DNA of 64,000 nt from Lasioglossum baleicum. Lineage: Eukaryota; Arthropoda; Insecta; Hymenoptera; Halictidae. The DNA lies in assembly GCF_051020765.1 (NCBI RefSeq), contig NC_134944.1, positions 1,240,001 to 1,304,000 of the forward strand, in the 5' to 3' direction. The notes below the pieces were generated by a model that saw only the letters and a program-made list of their open reading frames with translations, made no database searches and had not been told where the DNA came from. Each line of letters starts with the position of its first letter. The first letter of the stretch is position 1. Shown one piece after another: positions 30,076 to 42,600 of the stretch. A program made the translations under genes and the position numbers.

Positions 30076-30328
30076 GATAAAAAAACTGGCCTGGTCCGTA
30101 AAACGTGTGAAAAAAAATCATCTCTGTCGCACTTTCTTCCAATTCGAGCGGTGTTACAAAGTTGCGTGAAGAAAAACCAAGAGGAAAAACAAATCTATAA
30201 AAAAAAGACGATATATAAAGAAAACCTGTAAAAACACATTCGTGAGGTACTCTGAATATGTACACGTGCATACATAGGACGCGTATACTCGTTTGTTGTG
30301 TCGCGCGTCGCCGTTCACACACGGATAT

Positions 30329-30366
30329 ACGTGTGCGTGCACACGCGCGCACGAGCGCGCGCGCGT
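30329..30366. repeat. alternating purine-pyrimidine tract
   Basis: ACGTGTGCGTGCACACGCGC followed by GCACGAGCGCGCGCGCGT alternates pur/pyr almost without break, a sequence prone to Z-DNA. A longer GT/GC tract lies at 30755-30960. Confidence 0.8.
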
Positions 30367-30411
30367 CTTTGATTTTCTCTCTTTGTTGCTATTTTTCCGT
30401 TGTGATAACAC

Positions 30412-30705
30412 TTTGCCGATCTTTATGCAAAATATTCATATATTCTGCGTCGATTCTGGGAGCAGTAATTAAATAAAAATTCATTTTATCCCTTAAAATA
30501 GTCTTTCCACGTTGAAAAACAACATAACAATTTAATATTCTTAGATTTATTACATCTTTCACTGTTTTATAAAACAATTTCAATGTTTCGTAAAATAATT
30601 TCACCCGGTTAATTTCTTCATGAATTAATTGAATTGCATAAAGATATTCAATTTCTTCATGAATTAATTAAACCGATTAAATTGCATAAAGATCCGCAGT
30701 TTAAT
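30412..30705. mobile_element. MITE, family D, diverged
   Basis: The left end GCCGATCTTTATGCAAAATA and right end TTGCATAAAGATCCGCAGTT define a 290-bp copy with an internal partial duplication (TTCATGAATTAATT occurs twice near 30627 and 30657). Confidence 0.7.
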
Positions 30706-31249
30706 GATTATCCTTTTTAGATCCTTAGAAATCTTTGATCCTCTCCCTTTCTGGCGCGCCCGCGCACGTGTGCGCGTACGTACACGTGTATGTATGCCCG
30801 CGCGTGTGTGTATGTGTGTGCTTACGCCTGTATAAGTGCGGATATGTGTGTGCGTGCGTGCGTGAATGAAAATTCGACGGTGTGAGTGCGCGGCTCCGCG
30901 TGTTTTTCTCTTTGTGCGTGCGTGCGCTCGTAGGCACGCTTGTACGCGTGTGTGCGTAGTGAATTACGTCATATAGATAGATCATATGTGCTTTCTAATG
31001 ATGAATAATTTTATAAATATAAATATAATATCGAGATCTCACCGTGTACTTTTATTTCACGTCGGCCAAAATCAACTCGTAAGGTAGCAGAGCCCTGAGG
31101 CAGTTATATTGGCAGGAATGTACCGAAGCAATATGTACCGGACAAAAAGACTCCAGGACGTGTACTACGAGTTACAAAATATACACAAATACACTTGTTA
31201 TACATTCATTTTTTAGAATCAAATCATATGAATTTTTTTAAATTCTGCG

Positions 31250-32130
31250 GGGTGCTCAAGGTACCCCATTTCATCGAGAATCTTATCGTACTGAAGCTAA
31301 TCGCCGCGCATGCGCCTGAAATGTTGCGCATTTCTGGGAGCAAATGATTCGTGCCGCTTTCCTCATAAGACGCAATGTTAATTCCAGCACGAATTATACA
31401 CGCACTTACAGCGCCATCTAGCGGCAAAACACTCAAACTGATAGCCAAATGTTACCGACAGAGCAAACCAGTGTAGGACTACACGCACATAGTATCTCGT
31501 CGGTGCTACACGACGTGTGGAGGCCGAACTTCAGACATGCGCCACAAGAGGGACAGGCACTCGACTGGCCTTTCCCGCAAGTACTCGTTCCTCAACGATT
31601 AGCATATATACCGTCCTCAAATAGCTTTCCGACATCCCCACGTCTAACAAGGCAAGGTCCGCCAGTCAGCCTTACTGATGAGTCCTCTGTCGGGACGAAA
31701 CGCCTCCTTCCTTTTTCCTCCTCTCCTTTCCAAGTAGTCGAGCTATGTATCATAGTTGCCCATGGCTATGCTAGCTCCTACACCAGGCCGGTAGCAGCGC
31801 CATCTAGCGGCACATTTTGAACTAAATCAAATCGTTAGTTCCCAAGTCTACCGTTAGATGGCGCTGTTCCCAGCTTGACGTGCTCTGTCGGTAACATTTG
31901 GCTAAGAGTTTGAGCGTATTGCCGCTAGATGGCGCTGTAAGTACATATACGAAGCGCAAATAATTCGTGCTGGGATTTGCATTGCGTCTTATGGGGAAAG
32001 CGGCACGAATCATTTGCTGCGATAATGAATATTCTTCGGGGTGCTCAAGGTACCCCATTTCATCGAGAATCTTATTATACTGAGGCTAATCACCGCGCAC
32101 GCGCGTGAAATGTTGCGCATTTCTAGCATG
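31250..32130. mobile_element. composite repeat element carrying four CTCF-like sites
   Basis: Near-identical blocks GGGTGCTCAAGGTACCCCAT...CATTTCT flank it directly (31250-31338 and 32039-32125). Between them an inverted repeat (31345-31462 against 31878-32018; for example TGTTACCGACAGAGCA / TGCTCTGTCGGTAACA). No transposase is seen. The direct plus inverted structure could be two fold-backs or an LTR-like rearrangement. Confidence 0.7.
31411..31935. promoter_or_regulatory. cluster of four CTCF-like motifs, convergent pairs
   Basis: GCGCCATCTAGCGGC at 31411-31425 and 31797-31811; the opposite orientation CCGTTAGATGGCGCT at 31851-31865 and GCCGCTAGATGGCGC at 31921-31935. All match the insect/vertebrate CTCF core (CCxCTAGATGGCGC). 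Being in a repeat, they may be spread by transposition. Confidence 0.5.
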
Positions 32131-32517
32131 ACTGAACGGACACTCACTGATGGTGCAATTCACCGATGTGTAAATCCGTAAAGTTCAAACATTCGTAACT
32201 TTTGAATCAGTGAATTCCTTGAAACTTGGATTTCCGGCATTCTCTCGGCAAAGTCTACAAGATTATGCAAAATAAAAATGCAAAAGTATCTGGTTCCCTC
32301 GGGTGAACCTTCGCCAGGGTCTGCAGCACACAATGTTCGCTGGCTTCTATAAAAGACTTTATTTAATGCAAAATACATAGGCAGTTACAATAGGCAGTTA
32401 CAATACGATAATATCGATCGAAATAAGTCCTTTTTGGCATCGAGCATCGTTTCGAGCATTGTCTCGGACGATAGCCGTTGTATTTGTGTTCGCTACGAAG
32501 AGGGAGCGTGATAAAAC

Positions 32518-32712
32518 TAGACTACGGATCTTCCATGCAAAATGAACATTGTCTACATCGATTGCAAGAAAGAGAAACCAAATTGACATCATCATATATT
32601 GACATCTTCAATTTTTTAAATTTTCCAACAATTTTCAATCTCATCTACGGATGCACCGTGGTCTCATCTACTCAATTTTGCTATATAAATACATAAAGGA
32701 TCCGCGGTCTAG
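32518..32712. mobile_element. MITE, family D
   Basis: The left end AGACTACGGATCTTCCATGC and right end TACATAAAGGATCCGCGGTC, about 195 bp. It lies 150 bp beyond the putative collagen poly(A) signal. Confidence 0.8.
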
Positions 32713-32865
32713 TGATAACTTATCGAACACGTATTTGAAATATTTTGTTATGTTATATACATCACGGAGAGTCGTTCGTTGCCTCCTACGTACGTTACGT
32801 CACTGTAGAGGTCCAGAGGCAGATCTCGTGTGTGTTCGGCCTAATCACATTTCAATCCACGCAAT

Positions 32866-32871
32866 TTTATT
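32866..32871 (-). promoter_or_regulatory. putative poly(A) signal of the collagen gene
   Basis: AATAAA on the minus strand, 237 nt past the stop codon, the nearest canonical hexamer I see. It marks a plausible 3' end for the collagen transcript. Confidence 0.45.
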
Positions 32872-33107
32872 CAATTAATTCGATTCGACACATTCATTCA
32901 TGATTTGATCGAATAGATATATCTGTACAACTTCTGGAGCAACGAGATATTTAAAATTCATCTAGAAATCGATGAAAGTAGGCGTAAATTGCATAAATTA
33001 AAATGCGGACGCTTCGGTACAGTGTTCTACGTGTGTACACGACTTTAAACTATAATTTCAGAACTCGATGACCTCTTCATCCCTGACCCCGATGATGTTC
33101 AAATTTT

Positions 33108-33608
33108 TTAGCCCACGTAGGGAGTTTCTGTCGGTCTTTCCGGTTTGCGAACTCTGCCTCTTCTTCTGACGTGGTACGCGACGTTTCTATTTTGGTTCCT
33201 CCCTCTGTTAGATTGTTGTTGTTGTTGCTGTTGTTGTTGCCTCTGGTGTCCAGGGTAGACTGGATAGCGTTGCGGTTGATACTGAATGTTTCCTGCGGAC
33301 TCTCTCTGGCCGTTTGTCGAATAAGGATGCAGAGTTCTGGCGCGAGGATCTTCGGTAACGCGACGCCGAAGACAGACAGCGCAGCGGCTGACTCTCGACG
33401 TGTGGTCTGCCTTTAAGGTCTGCTGCACCGGCTTCCGGAACATCTCGTAGTCCTCGATGGTCGCTAGCCAGTAGGACGTGGCCGTGGAGAAGTAGTTGCA
33501 GGTGCCGAGACCGCGGCACTCGATGAACGGTCTGATGCGGAACTCCTCGAGGCAGGAGCCTGGAGAGATTAGCGATTGGCCGCCGCCTCCCGCGCCTGCG
33601 TCCCGGTG
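33108..33608 (-). CDS. vkg: collagen IV last exon: second half of NC1 plus C-terminal tail
   Basis: Acceptor TAACTTTCAG|CACC. It encodes HRDAGAGGGGQSLISPGSC, IECRGLGTCNYF, EMFRKPVQQTLKAD and SRCAVCLRRR, completing the 12 NC1 cysteines. It then continues 83 residues (9 consecutive Gln, then RGRNQNRN and HVRRRGRVRKPER) to TAA at 33108-33110. Most type IV collagens stop a few residues after the last Cys. Confidence 0.93.
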   Translation of the reverse strand, partial: HRDAGAGGGGQSLISPGSCLEEFRIRPFIECRGLGTCNYFSTATSYWLATIEDYEMFRKPVQQTLKADHTSRVSRCAVCLRRRVTEDPRARTLHPYSTNGQRESAGNIQYQPQRYPVYPGHQRQQQQQQQQQSNRGRNQNRNVAYHVRRRGRVRKPERPTETPYVG

Positions 33609-36600
33609 CTGAAAGTTATAACCATTTAGACGCGTTGCAATTCTGATGTGAATAATTTCTGAACCAGTTTAGAAAGGCCACAGGTGACGGTGCCAGTTCA
33701 ACGTGTACAATTAAGAGGATACCCCTCTTCTGAACCAATTTAGCAACCTCAAAGTTGACAAGTAAGACTTCAACGTGAACGCGAATGAACTATTTAAGAG
33801 GGTATCCCATTTCTGAACCAATTTAGCAATCCCACAGTCGACAGTACGATTTCAAAGTGAACGAGACTGAACCAATTAAAAATTTAGAGGATACTCCCAA
33901 CTTCTGATCGAATCTAACGCGACTGGAGAGCACTATACCCACCATGAGGAAACTATAGCCGATCCAGAGCTCCTCCCAACCTCCGGGGCACGTTGGTATA
34001 GCCATAGTCTGGCTGTGCACCGCGATCAGCCGGGTTGGCGCTTCGCAGACCGAGCATCTCGAGATGTATCTACCAACTTCCGGCGAAGGTATCGGCGTCA
34101 TCGCCATTGGCATTGGCTCCGTTGTGCTCAGCCAGTAGCTGTAGTCGTTGCGGTTCGCGTAGTCGCACACGTTGTTGATGTTGCAGAACATGAATGGCAT
34201 AGCGGAGAATTTCCTGACGCAACTGCCCGCCGCACCTAATTTCATTCGCAAATATTAGAGACATTTATAGAATACAGTGAAGCCTAGTGACCTCACCACA
34301 ACTTCGCGAGACTAATGAATAGACTGCCGATGTTTATGCAATTTGCAATTTTTGTAGACGAATTTGAAGAAACTCGAAATATTGTCTAATTCAATGTAAT
34401 TAAATATGAAATATTAAGGTTATATCTTTGGTACCGAGATCCTGTCCGTAAGGATGTCCATTGCCCATGATGTGCAGCAACGAGAAACCGTCCCAGAGTT
34501 TCACCGTGTTCTTCGGGCACAGAGGAATCATCTCAGATTGCGAGTGTCGCGCGAAATGGAAGCCTCTGTTTCGCGGGCCGGGGCCTGGAGGCGCCGAAGG
34601 TCCCGGTGGTCCAGGATATCCTAGAAAAATTTGGAGAGATTTCGTAAAAATATTTTAAATGAAGATGTAGTGCGGTGCAGCACATATTATCAATTAGTAA
34701 TTGTTGTACCTGGTTGTCCTTGTCTACCAACGGCGCCAGGATGACCAGGATAACCCTCAGGGCCGTCTTCACCGTCTGGTCCTTGGGGTCCTGGCAAACC
34801 GATCATTCCATCCTCTCCTGGTCGTCCAGGAAAACCGTCTTGTCCAGGCTCGCCCATCATACCCTTCAGTCCAGGGAAACCTACGAGAACGTGTCATTCT
34901 CAACGAACATGTTTAAACATTTTTGTTGCAACGAAAAATTCTGAAATAATGCAGTGTTATATGCATGCTATTAAGTAGAATGTTCATTGAACTTTTTCGT
35001 AATTGTTTGTCGAGCAAAACAGAAGAAATAAAGCATAATTTGTGCGTAGTCTAAGCCTGATAGCGAGGTTGGGGATCCTATCGCAAGTTTATGTTCCGGA
35101 TTTTTTTCAAAATCGACGCCGCAGCCGAAAATTCTGAAAAAATTCACAGACGTCTGTGTTATTAGCTAGAACGTTCATGAATTTTTTCGTAATTTTTCGC
35201 TGAGCGGAACAAAAGAAACACAGGCTAATTCCGCATGTAGTCTGACCCAGGTAGCGAGGTTGAGGATCCTATCACAATATTATGCTTTGGGATTTTTTTC
35301 AAAATCGACGCCGTAACTGAAAATTCTGAAATAATTCACTGTTGTTCGTTCCCCCATGTAGAGCGTTCATGAATTTTTTCGTCGCTATTTCTCGAGCAGA
35401 ACAGAAGAAATAAAGGACAGTGTAGTGGAGGGAATACTGTACCTGGTAGTCCTATGGATCCTATGTCCCCGGGAATTCCCTTCCGCGGGACCAACGAGAA
35501 CGGATTCATCCCACGATCTCCTTTAGGTCCCTGAAAAACATTATAAGATTGTTCAGAGAAGATCAAGAAGTCAGCAAAATTCATCACAAGCTTCTTCAAA
35601 TGAAGTTTAACTAACTTTTGGACCAGGTGGCCCATCGAGTCCTGGCAGACCAGGTTCCCCGTGTTCGCCAAGTTCTCCTTTGAATCCAGGTTGACCTCTG
35701 AATCCAGGAAGTCCGGAATCACCCGTCTCACCTTTGTGCCCGAACCTTCCGTCGAATCCAGGCAGTCCTACCTCTCCAGACTCTCCTTTCACGCTGAAAC
35801 CGGGGAATCCCGGTTCGCCTGCGTAACCTTTCGGCCCGGGTGCTCCCGGAAATCCTGGCAACCCTTCTAGTCCCGGATTTCCAGGGTAACCGACGAAACC
35901 CTTCGGACCTGTTCGAACAAGTCACATTAACAGCAACAATGAACACCACCCCCACACATTAATGAATGACTAAATGTGCCTTTTTGAAGATGAAGGTGCA
36001 GTACAGTATTAAAGGAGAAACTGATGAAAACGGACCTTGATCTCCCGAAAGTCCTTTCGGCCCGTGGAAACTCAGACCAGCTTCTCCGCGAATTCCCTTC
36101 GGCCCATTCAGTCCGTATTCTCCAGGGGCGCCTTTCTGTCCAGGAGTTCCTGGCGTTCCAGGTATCCCGTCTAATCCAGGGCGACCCTCTTCGCCAGGTT
36201 CAGCGAACTCCCCAGGCGCTCCTGAAGCAGCACATTTAATTATAGAGTTGCCACTTTATAACTACCCACAAAGATGTCGAAAAATGGGTCTCTGACTGGA
36301 TGACCTCCAAAGATGACTCATTCTTTCGTCGCGAAATTCGCTTGCTGCCCGAAAGATGGGGAAAAGTCATCGCTAACGATGTACAATATTTTGATTAATG
36401 TACCCTTTCATTTTGTTTCTTAAATAAAGCTCTACTTTTTGTAAAAAAACGGACGGAACTTTCCGATTGACCTAATAGAATTTTGCGACACCCTGTACAC
36501 TGTACAGTAAGTTGCTCGGTAATTTTATTCAGGAATGTAAACGTGTCATTTTCACCTGATAGGCCGGGCGGTCCTTGGTTACCAGGAAGACCTGGCAGCC

Positions 36601-39600
36601 CTGGCAATCCTGGGAATCCGTCAGGTCCGTAGAATCCTATGTCACCTTGTTCGCCCTAAGATAATTCGCATAAATTTGCATTATTTCTGAACGATCGCTC
36701 GTAGCGCCATTAGATCTACCGTCACTAGATTAGAAAATTAGAATAGATTAGATTATAGAAGTACCTTTCGACCGTGTACTCCTATGAAGCCTTCATCACC
36801 TCGTTCTCCTTTTTCACCTTCGATACCATTCAGACCAGGATTTCCGAAGTCGCCTTTCTCCGCTTCAGCGTAGGATGGTAAACCTGGCTCTCCTATGTAG
36901 CCCTTCGGTCCTGGCACGCCTGTTAGACCAGGCATACCTCGAGGACCTTGGTCGCCAGGCATTCCTACAAAGAAATCGCGTTAAGTATTAAATCAATCGA
37001 TTGAATCAATCGTCCATTTTTAGACGATTTCTTTTTTTAATCGTACACGTTAATCAATCAATCATGATTAAAATTTTAATCGATTAATGCCCAACTCTGG
37101 TCTCGCTGGTGTTGCACAATTGTATAATGCTATAGCTCACCTGGTAAACCCATTAGGCCAGGTTCACCGTCCAATCCCTTCTTGCCCCTGAGACCCTGCA
37201 ATCCATGGGCTCCGATTGGACCATGTTCCCCTTTTACGCCGTATCTACCGTGGATACCTGCCGCCCCCTTTCTTCCCGGGAATCCCCAATCCCCAATTGG
37301 CCCCAGCAATCCGTCCGGCCCAAAATCACCGATCTCTCCCTGTAACAATGTAAAAGTATGTCCAATTAACGTTTCGCTGCAATAATTATGCCCTGCACAC
37401 CTAAGGTGGCTCTAGGTTTGTTTCAAATAATTAAAAAAAACCATGTGCGAAGTTTCAGCGCCCACAGATAACGGGAAAATGTGCCTCAAGTGGATCAAAC
37501 ATTAAAATATTTAATTGAATGCTGATAGAATCGTTTTTCTCAAAAATCTTCGAAATTATTTACCGTGTCGAAAAATATGTTAAACAAAATCTGTAGATCT
37601 GGACAGGATGCGTCTTTTATGTTGTATCACTTTTTCTTGTAGAACGAACGGTTTCCGAGAAAATTGAGAAAAACATCGGCGACGTGTCACTTATCTCACC
37701 CGCGAGTGATACGTGGCTGACATTTTTCTCAATTTTCTCGAAAATCGTTTGTCTTACGGAAAAAGGTAATAGGACATAAATGGCGCAGCCTGTCCAGATC
37801 TACAGGTTTCGATTAACACATTTTTCGATGCGGTCAATAGCTCCGAAGATATTCCATTTGTACCTTTTCTCCTGGCGTTCCATGGACTCCGTCATATCCA
37901 GGCTCTCCCTTCAGGCCTTGCAAACCATCATAGCCGTCGATCGCTGACCCTGGTTCACCAGGAAGCCCAGGTCTGCCATCCATACCAGGAGATCCAGGGT
38001 TCCCATGTTCTCCCATGTAACCAGGCTCTCCAAGATCACCTTGCGGTCCGCTAAACGAATTTTCTCCCGGGGGTCCATCAAGCCCGTCTGGACCCCTGTC
38101 TCCTGTCAAACCTTGGAATCCAATGCGACCTATCATCCCAGGAAAACCTGGCAATCCAGCATCTCCTAATTCTCCTTTAGCACCAACCAGTCCGGGAAGA
38201 CCTTCCGCACCAGGCCAGCCGGGAGGACCAGTGTCGCCCAACTCTCCAACGTCGCCATCTTCTCCTGGAGGACCAGGCATACCTGGAGAACCGTCTCGTC
38301 CCAAATATCCCATTGGTCCATCGTCGCCATCGTCACCTCGCCGTCCAATGAAACCCAGCTCTCCTTTCAGACCCTTCATGCCGTCGAATCCCGGAGGACC
38401 GTCCGGACCTAGACGTAACGATGATGAAATAGCGACTCGAAAGCGCTGGATAAAAGATTAATCTAGGCCGCGATTGCCCTCGAAAGTCCTATTTTTACGC
38501 CTCCTAGAAGTTAGCCCCCCATTTGTTAAATTAAATAATTTCAACAGTTATGTGCTGAGTGTTGCTAAGTTTGTGCTACATTGTGCTCGAATATTACAGC
38601 TATAATATGTATAAAAAATAAGACTAAAAATTTATCAGGCGTTTACCAGGCGCAATTTCCAGTATTCGCCAGCGTAATTTGCATTATTCGGAAAAGCACA
38701 GTTGCGGCTGTAGCTATTAAAAATTTCAAGATGGGACTCTTTGGGACTTTCTAGCTCCGCGTTGTTAAAGTCGATGCATGGGACTTCATCAGAATGGGAT
38801 TTTACTGTAGCTATTTTCATAAAGCTGCGAAAGCTATGTGCTGCCGCACAATGCAAATTACGCCTGGTAAACGTAAAAATAGGACTTTCGAGGGCGATAG
38901 CGGCCTAGATTGATCTTTTATCTAGCGCTCTTCGCTATTAAAGAGCCCCACTCCCTGAAATTACGTCACGTACCTTGGATACCAGCCTCTCCGATTCTTC
39001 CAGGCATTCCAGGTTGACCGGGGATCCCCGGGAACCCTCGAGAACCCTGCACACTGTCGCCTCGTTGGCCCTTGGCGCCCTGTAGATCGATTTGATCCGT
39101 TAGATTCAAACGCTTCACCGTTTGGTTCGTTTCTATTCGCGTATTACCTGAAGACCAGGCAGACCGGCTAAACCGGGGGCTCCCTTGCTACCTCTGACAC
39201 CTTTGGATCCGTCGATTCCGGGTCTCCCACGCAATCCCATCGGTCCAGCATCACCAATGTCTCCCTTCTCACCCCATAAACCTTGCTCTCCTATGTCGCC
39301 GTATGTCTGATTGGTTCCAAGGTCACCTCGTTCACCTTTGTTGCCTCCGCGACCCTAAAACCGAAATGTTGATGAGAGACAATCATATATTTTTGTGACG
39401 AGTTTTCATAGTTTCTGCACTTACCGGGTAACCAACGGGTCCTTCGTTTCCTGGAGTGCCAGGCGCGCCACGTGGCCCTTGATCTCCCGGCATTCCCGGG
39501 TATCCTTTTAGTCCAACGGCACCTTGACGCGCTATTCCCGGGGATCCAGACAATCCTGGTGCACCCGGGTATCCCTCGTCGCCGGTACGCCCCTGTGCAC

Positions 39601-42600
39601 CTTTCGCGCCGTCGTCTCCTGCAAGAATTCATCAATTCAAGTCTTACAGTTCTTTAAATACCCTAAGTCCCAACTGTTCGGTATCCTTGGCCAATCATAA
39701 ATGTACCAGGCCGCAACGCAAATGTGCAAACGAAACAAGTAATTCCAAGGTGAAAGTCTTTTAACTGAAAGTTAGAACTCTGGGAGACCCGCCTGCTCGT
39801 CTCATTTGAGTTTCCGGTTTAAAAGAAGCGGCAGCGTTTTCTGCAACCTCTCACCTGGAAGTCCGACTTCTCCCTTGAATCCCTTCTCCCCGTCTAGTTT
39901 CACATCGTGCGAGGAGGATTCTCCTTCATCTCCTTTCCTCCCTCTTTCACCTATCGCACCCTTCATCCCCTTGAGACCTGCGATTCCTGGATCTCCTCGC
40001 AGGAATTCACGCGGAACCTGTGCGTCGTCACCTTTCTCGCCGGGAGTTCCGTCCCATCCTGGAAGACCGTCCCGACCAGACGGTCCTGGAGGCCCATGAT
40101 CACCCTAAACCAAAAATACTGCGGATATAGAAGCTGCTTGAAGTAACACATATAATTCTCTAAGTACTTCAACAAGCAGAGAAAGCAGAGAAGTATCCAG
40201 CAAGCACTCTGCTCTCGGTTTGTTATGAATTTGCCAGCAAAACCGAGTCAATCTATTTTTGTTGTCATTGCTAAACGAGGAGACATTAATTATTGAATAA
40301 AATTTCTTAAGTTACCTCTAACTATGATAAAAATAATTGTAATGTTGATTTTTCGTTACTCTTCTATATTTCTAGCAATAAATAATGATTTATACAAAAC
40401 TTGCGGTTATTGGTTCAATTTTGCTCCTTACTGTAGTTGTAAATATTGAAATGATTGAAAATGCATGCAACTTGAAACAATACAATTTAGAAATTTAAAG
40501 AAAACTTTGATGGCAAATTCATAGCAAATAAGGACCAGAATCTCTGCTCCTACATGGTCCTGCAACCAAGATGGTCGCCGTTGCTCGCAAAGTACAATTA
40601 CAAACATGATCAACGTTGAAGAATCGTATTGAGAATTGAAGTTTGCCGGAAGCATAATTGGCTGATTGAGTCTAAAGAGAATCGCTTTTAGAACTGCTGT
40701 GCTTTCTAGTTATTGAAAATTGAAATTAATCAATTTGTTTAACCTTTTCTCCCTTGGGTCCCGGCGGGCCCGTGTCACCAGAAAGACCGTATTCGCCTTT
40801 GGGCCCCCTAGGCCCTTCCGGACCAGGATAACCCTTCTCTCCAATATCGCCAAGTATTCCTTTCAATTGTCCTCGAGGAAGTATGATCTTTCCTCTTTCT
40901 CCTTTGGGTCCTTGTGACCCAGCGATTCCTGGTCGTCCACTGTCGCCTTCTAATCCCCTAGGTCCAATTATGCCAGGTTTCCCGTAAGCTCCTTTCTGTC
41001 CACGTGGTCCTGTTAGTCCAGGGAACCCAGGTGCTCCTGGGTAACCGTTCAGGCCGGAATCACCGCGTTCACCCTTCTCACCAGGCAATCCTGTGCGAAT
41101 TAATGATTATGTCATTATTGGACAGCGGATTTTGTGAATTTATTACATAGTAAAAATATTCGAAGAATTTACACTAATTTGCACAAATCATTATTAAGAC
41201 GTAAAGCGTTCGTGAAGAAACTGGTTGGATGAAATATAAAACAGATCAGAAAAATTCAAGAATATCGTAATGTTGTTTTTTAACGTAACAGAGCGATCAA
41301 GGGATGAAAATCAATTTTTATTGCATTCCTGCTCTCCGCACAATCAATGCTGAATATTTTTATTTTGCATAAAGATCCGCAGTCTAATCTGACTGCGCAG
41401 AAATGCCAGGTCGTCATTAGTCGCGCTAGTAAACCGATATTGTCTCGTCAATCGCAAATGGAGCGAAGCTTTCGGATAATGTATGTAACATCAGTAGACT
41501 GTGGATCTTTATGCAAAATCAAAATTGTCGGTATCTGCAAGATTGTCGATGAATTCGATATACCTGGTGTACAGACGCCACAATCGTCGCCCTTGAAGCC
41601 CCTCAGGCCTGGGAATCCGGGAGTACCGGGCGATCCGTCCGGACCGGGAAGTCCTGGTAATCCTGGCAGTCCTCTTTCACCTTGTGGCCCTTGAATCCTA
41701 ACACCTTTGCCAGGGAAACCTTTCGGACCTGTTCGTCACAGAAAAATATAGATATTGTTATTACACATCCATTGTTAGCAAAATTAAAGCTGAAACTTGG
41801 CAAAACATGGGAAAAATAGGGAGATTATGGTACGAACGTTTTTTAGCGTTGAGAAAATTCGTTAAACATGTAGAATTTCAAGAAAATGTGGTTTCTCCAG
41901 TACCACGCGCGGAAAATTTTTTTTTTAACATGCTATATATCATTTCCCGTAGATGTTTTCACGCAAATGTTAAATCTAGTCTAAAAATTTGTCTACGACC
42001 TCAGAATTTTGCAAGAAATCGATTTTGTATTAATTAACGGTCATTTGTATTAGTAATTGTTTATAAAACAATGATTTACCAGCAATGCCAGGGTCACCGC
42101 GATCTCCAGCTGCTCCTAAGCGACCATGTGTTCCATGTTTTCCGTCGATACCTGGCGGCCCGATAATTGTTACGCCAGGGAAGCCTTTCGGCCCAAAATC
42201 TCCAGGGGGCCCAACTAAACCTGGGGGGCCTTGCGAGCCCATCTGGCCGGGTAAACCTAGCGTAATACAAATTCAAACATTTCCATAATTCGCAGCAATT
42301 CACACATGTAAAGACTGAAGCGCTGATCTAAAGCAAAATCTCGGGACCGTGCACTCTCTTAGATCTTACATTTTTTGTTTTCGTGACTAAATTATAGGAC
42401 ATTTAAATCATATACCGTGTTCAACGGTTCACTGTACTTTTAATTAGAGAAACGCCGCAAACAAGTTGGCGTAGGTCCCATAAAAAGATCGCGAAAAATA
42501 AAGAAGAGCACTGCAGTGGCGGGGTTACCCGATTTGCTTAGATCGCACAGTTCCCCTTCTCTTACAATTAGATCAGGGCTTCACCGTATTATTAATGGAC

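Larger units (their letters stand above)
24583..32865. other. tai 3' UTR and intergenic zone
   Basis: No coding region is supported. The first AATAAA after the tai stop is at 25482-25487, so the UTR may run that far or further. The zone is a mosaic of microsatellites (24718-24740 GA, 26893-26951 GA, 27140-27330 TTA, 27540-27625 GT/GA, 28650-28690 TA, 28756-28811 GA, 30240-30366 and 30755-30960 GT/GC) and of the MITEs listed separately. Confidence 0.7.

Noticed and set aside
31449..31820. 123-residue plus-strand ORF between inverted repeat arms
   Set aside because: Internal sequence of the CTCF-like repeat element; no recognisable domain, and both ends lie in repeats.
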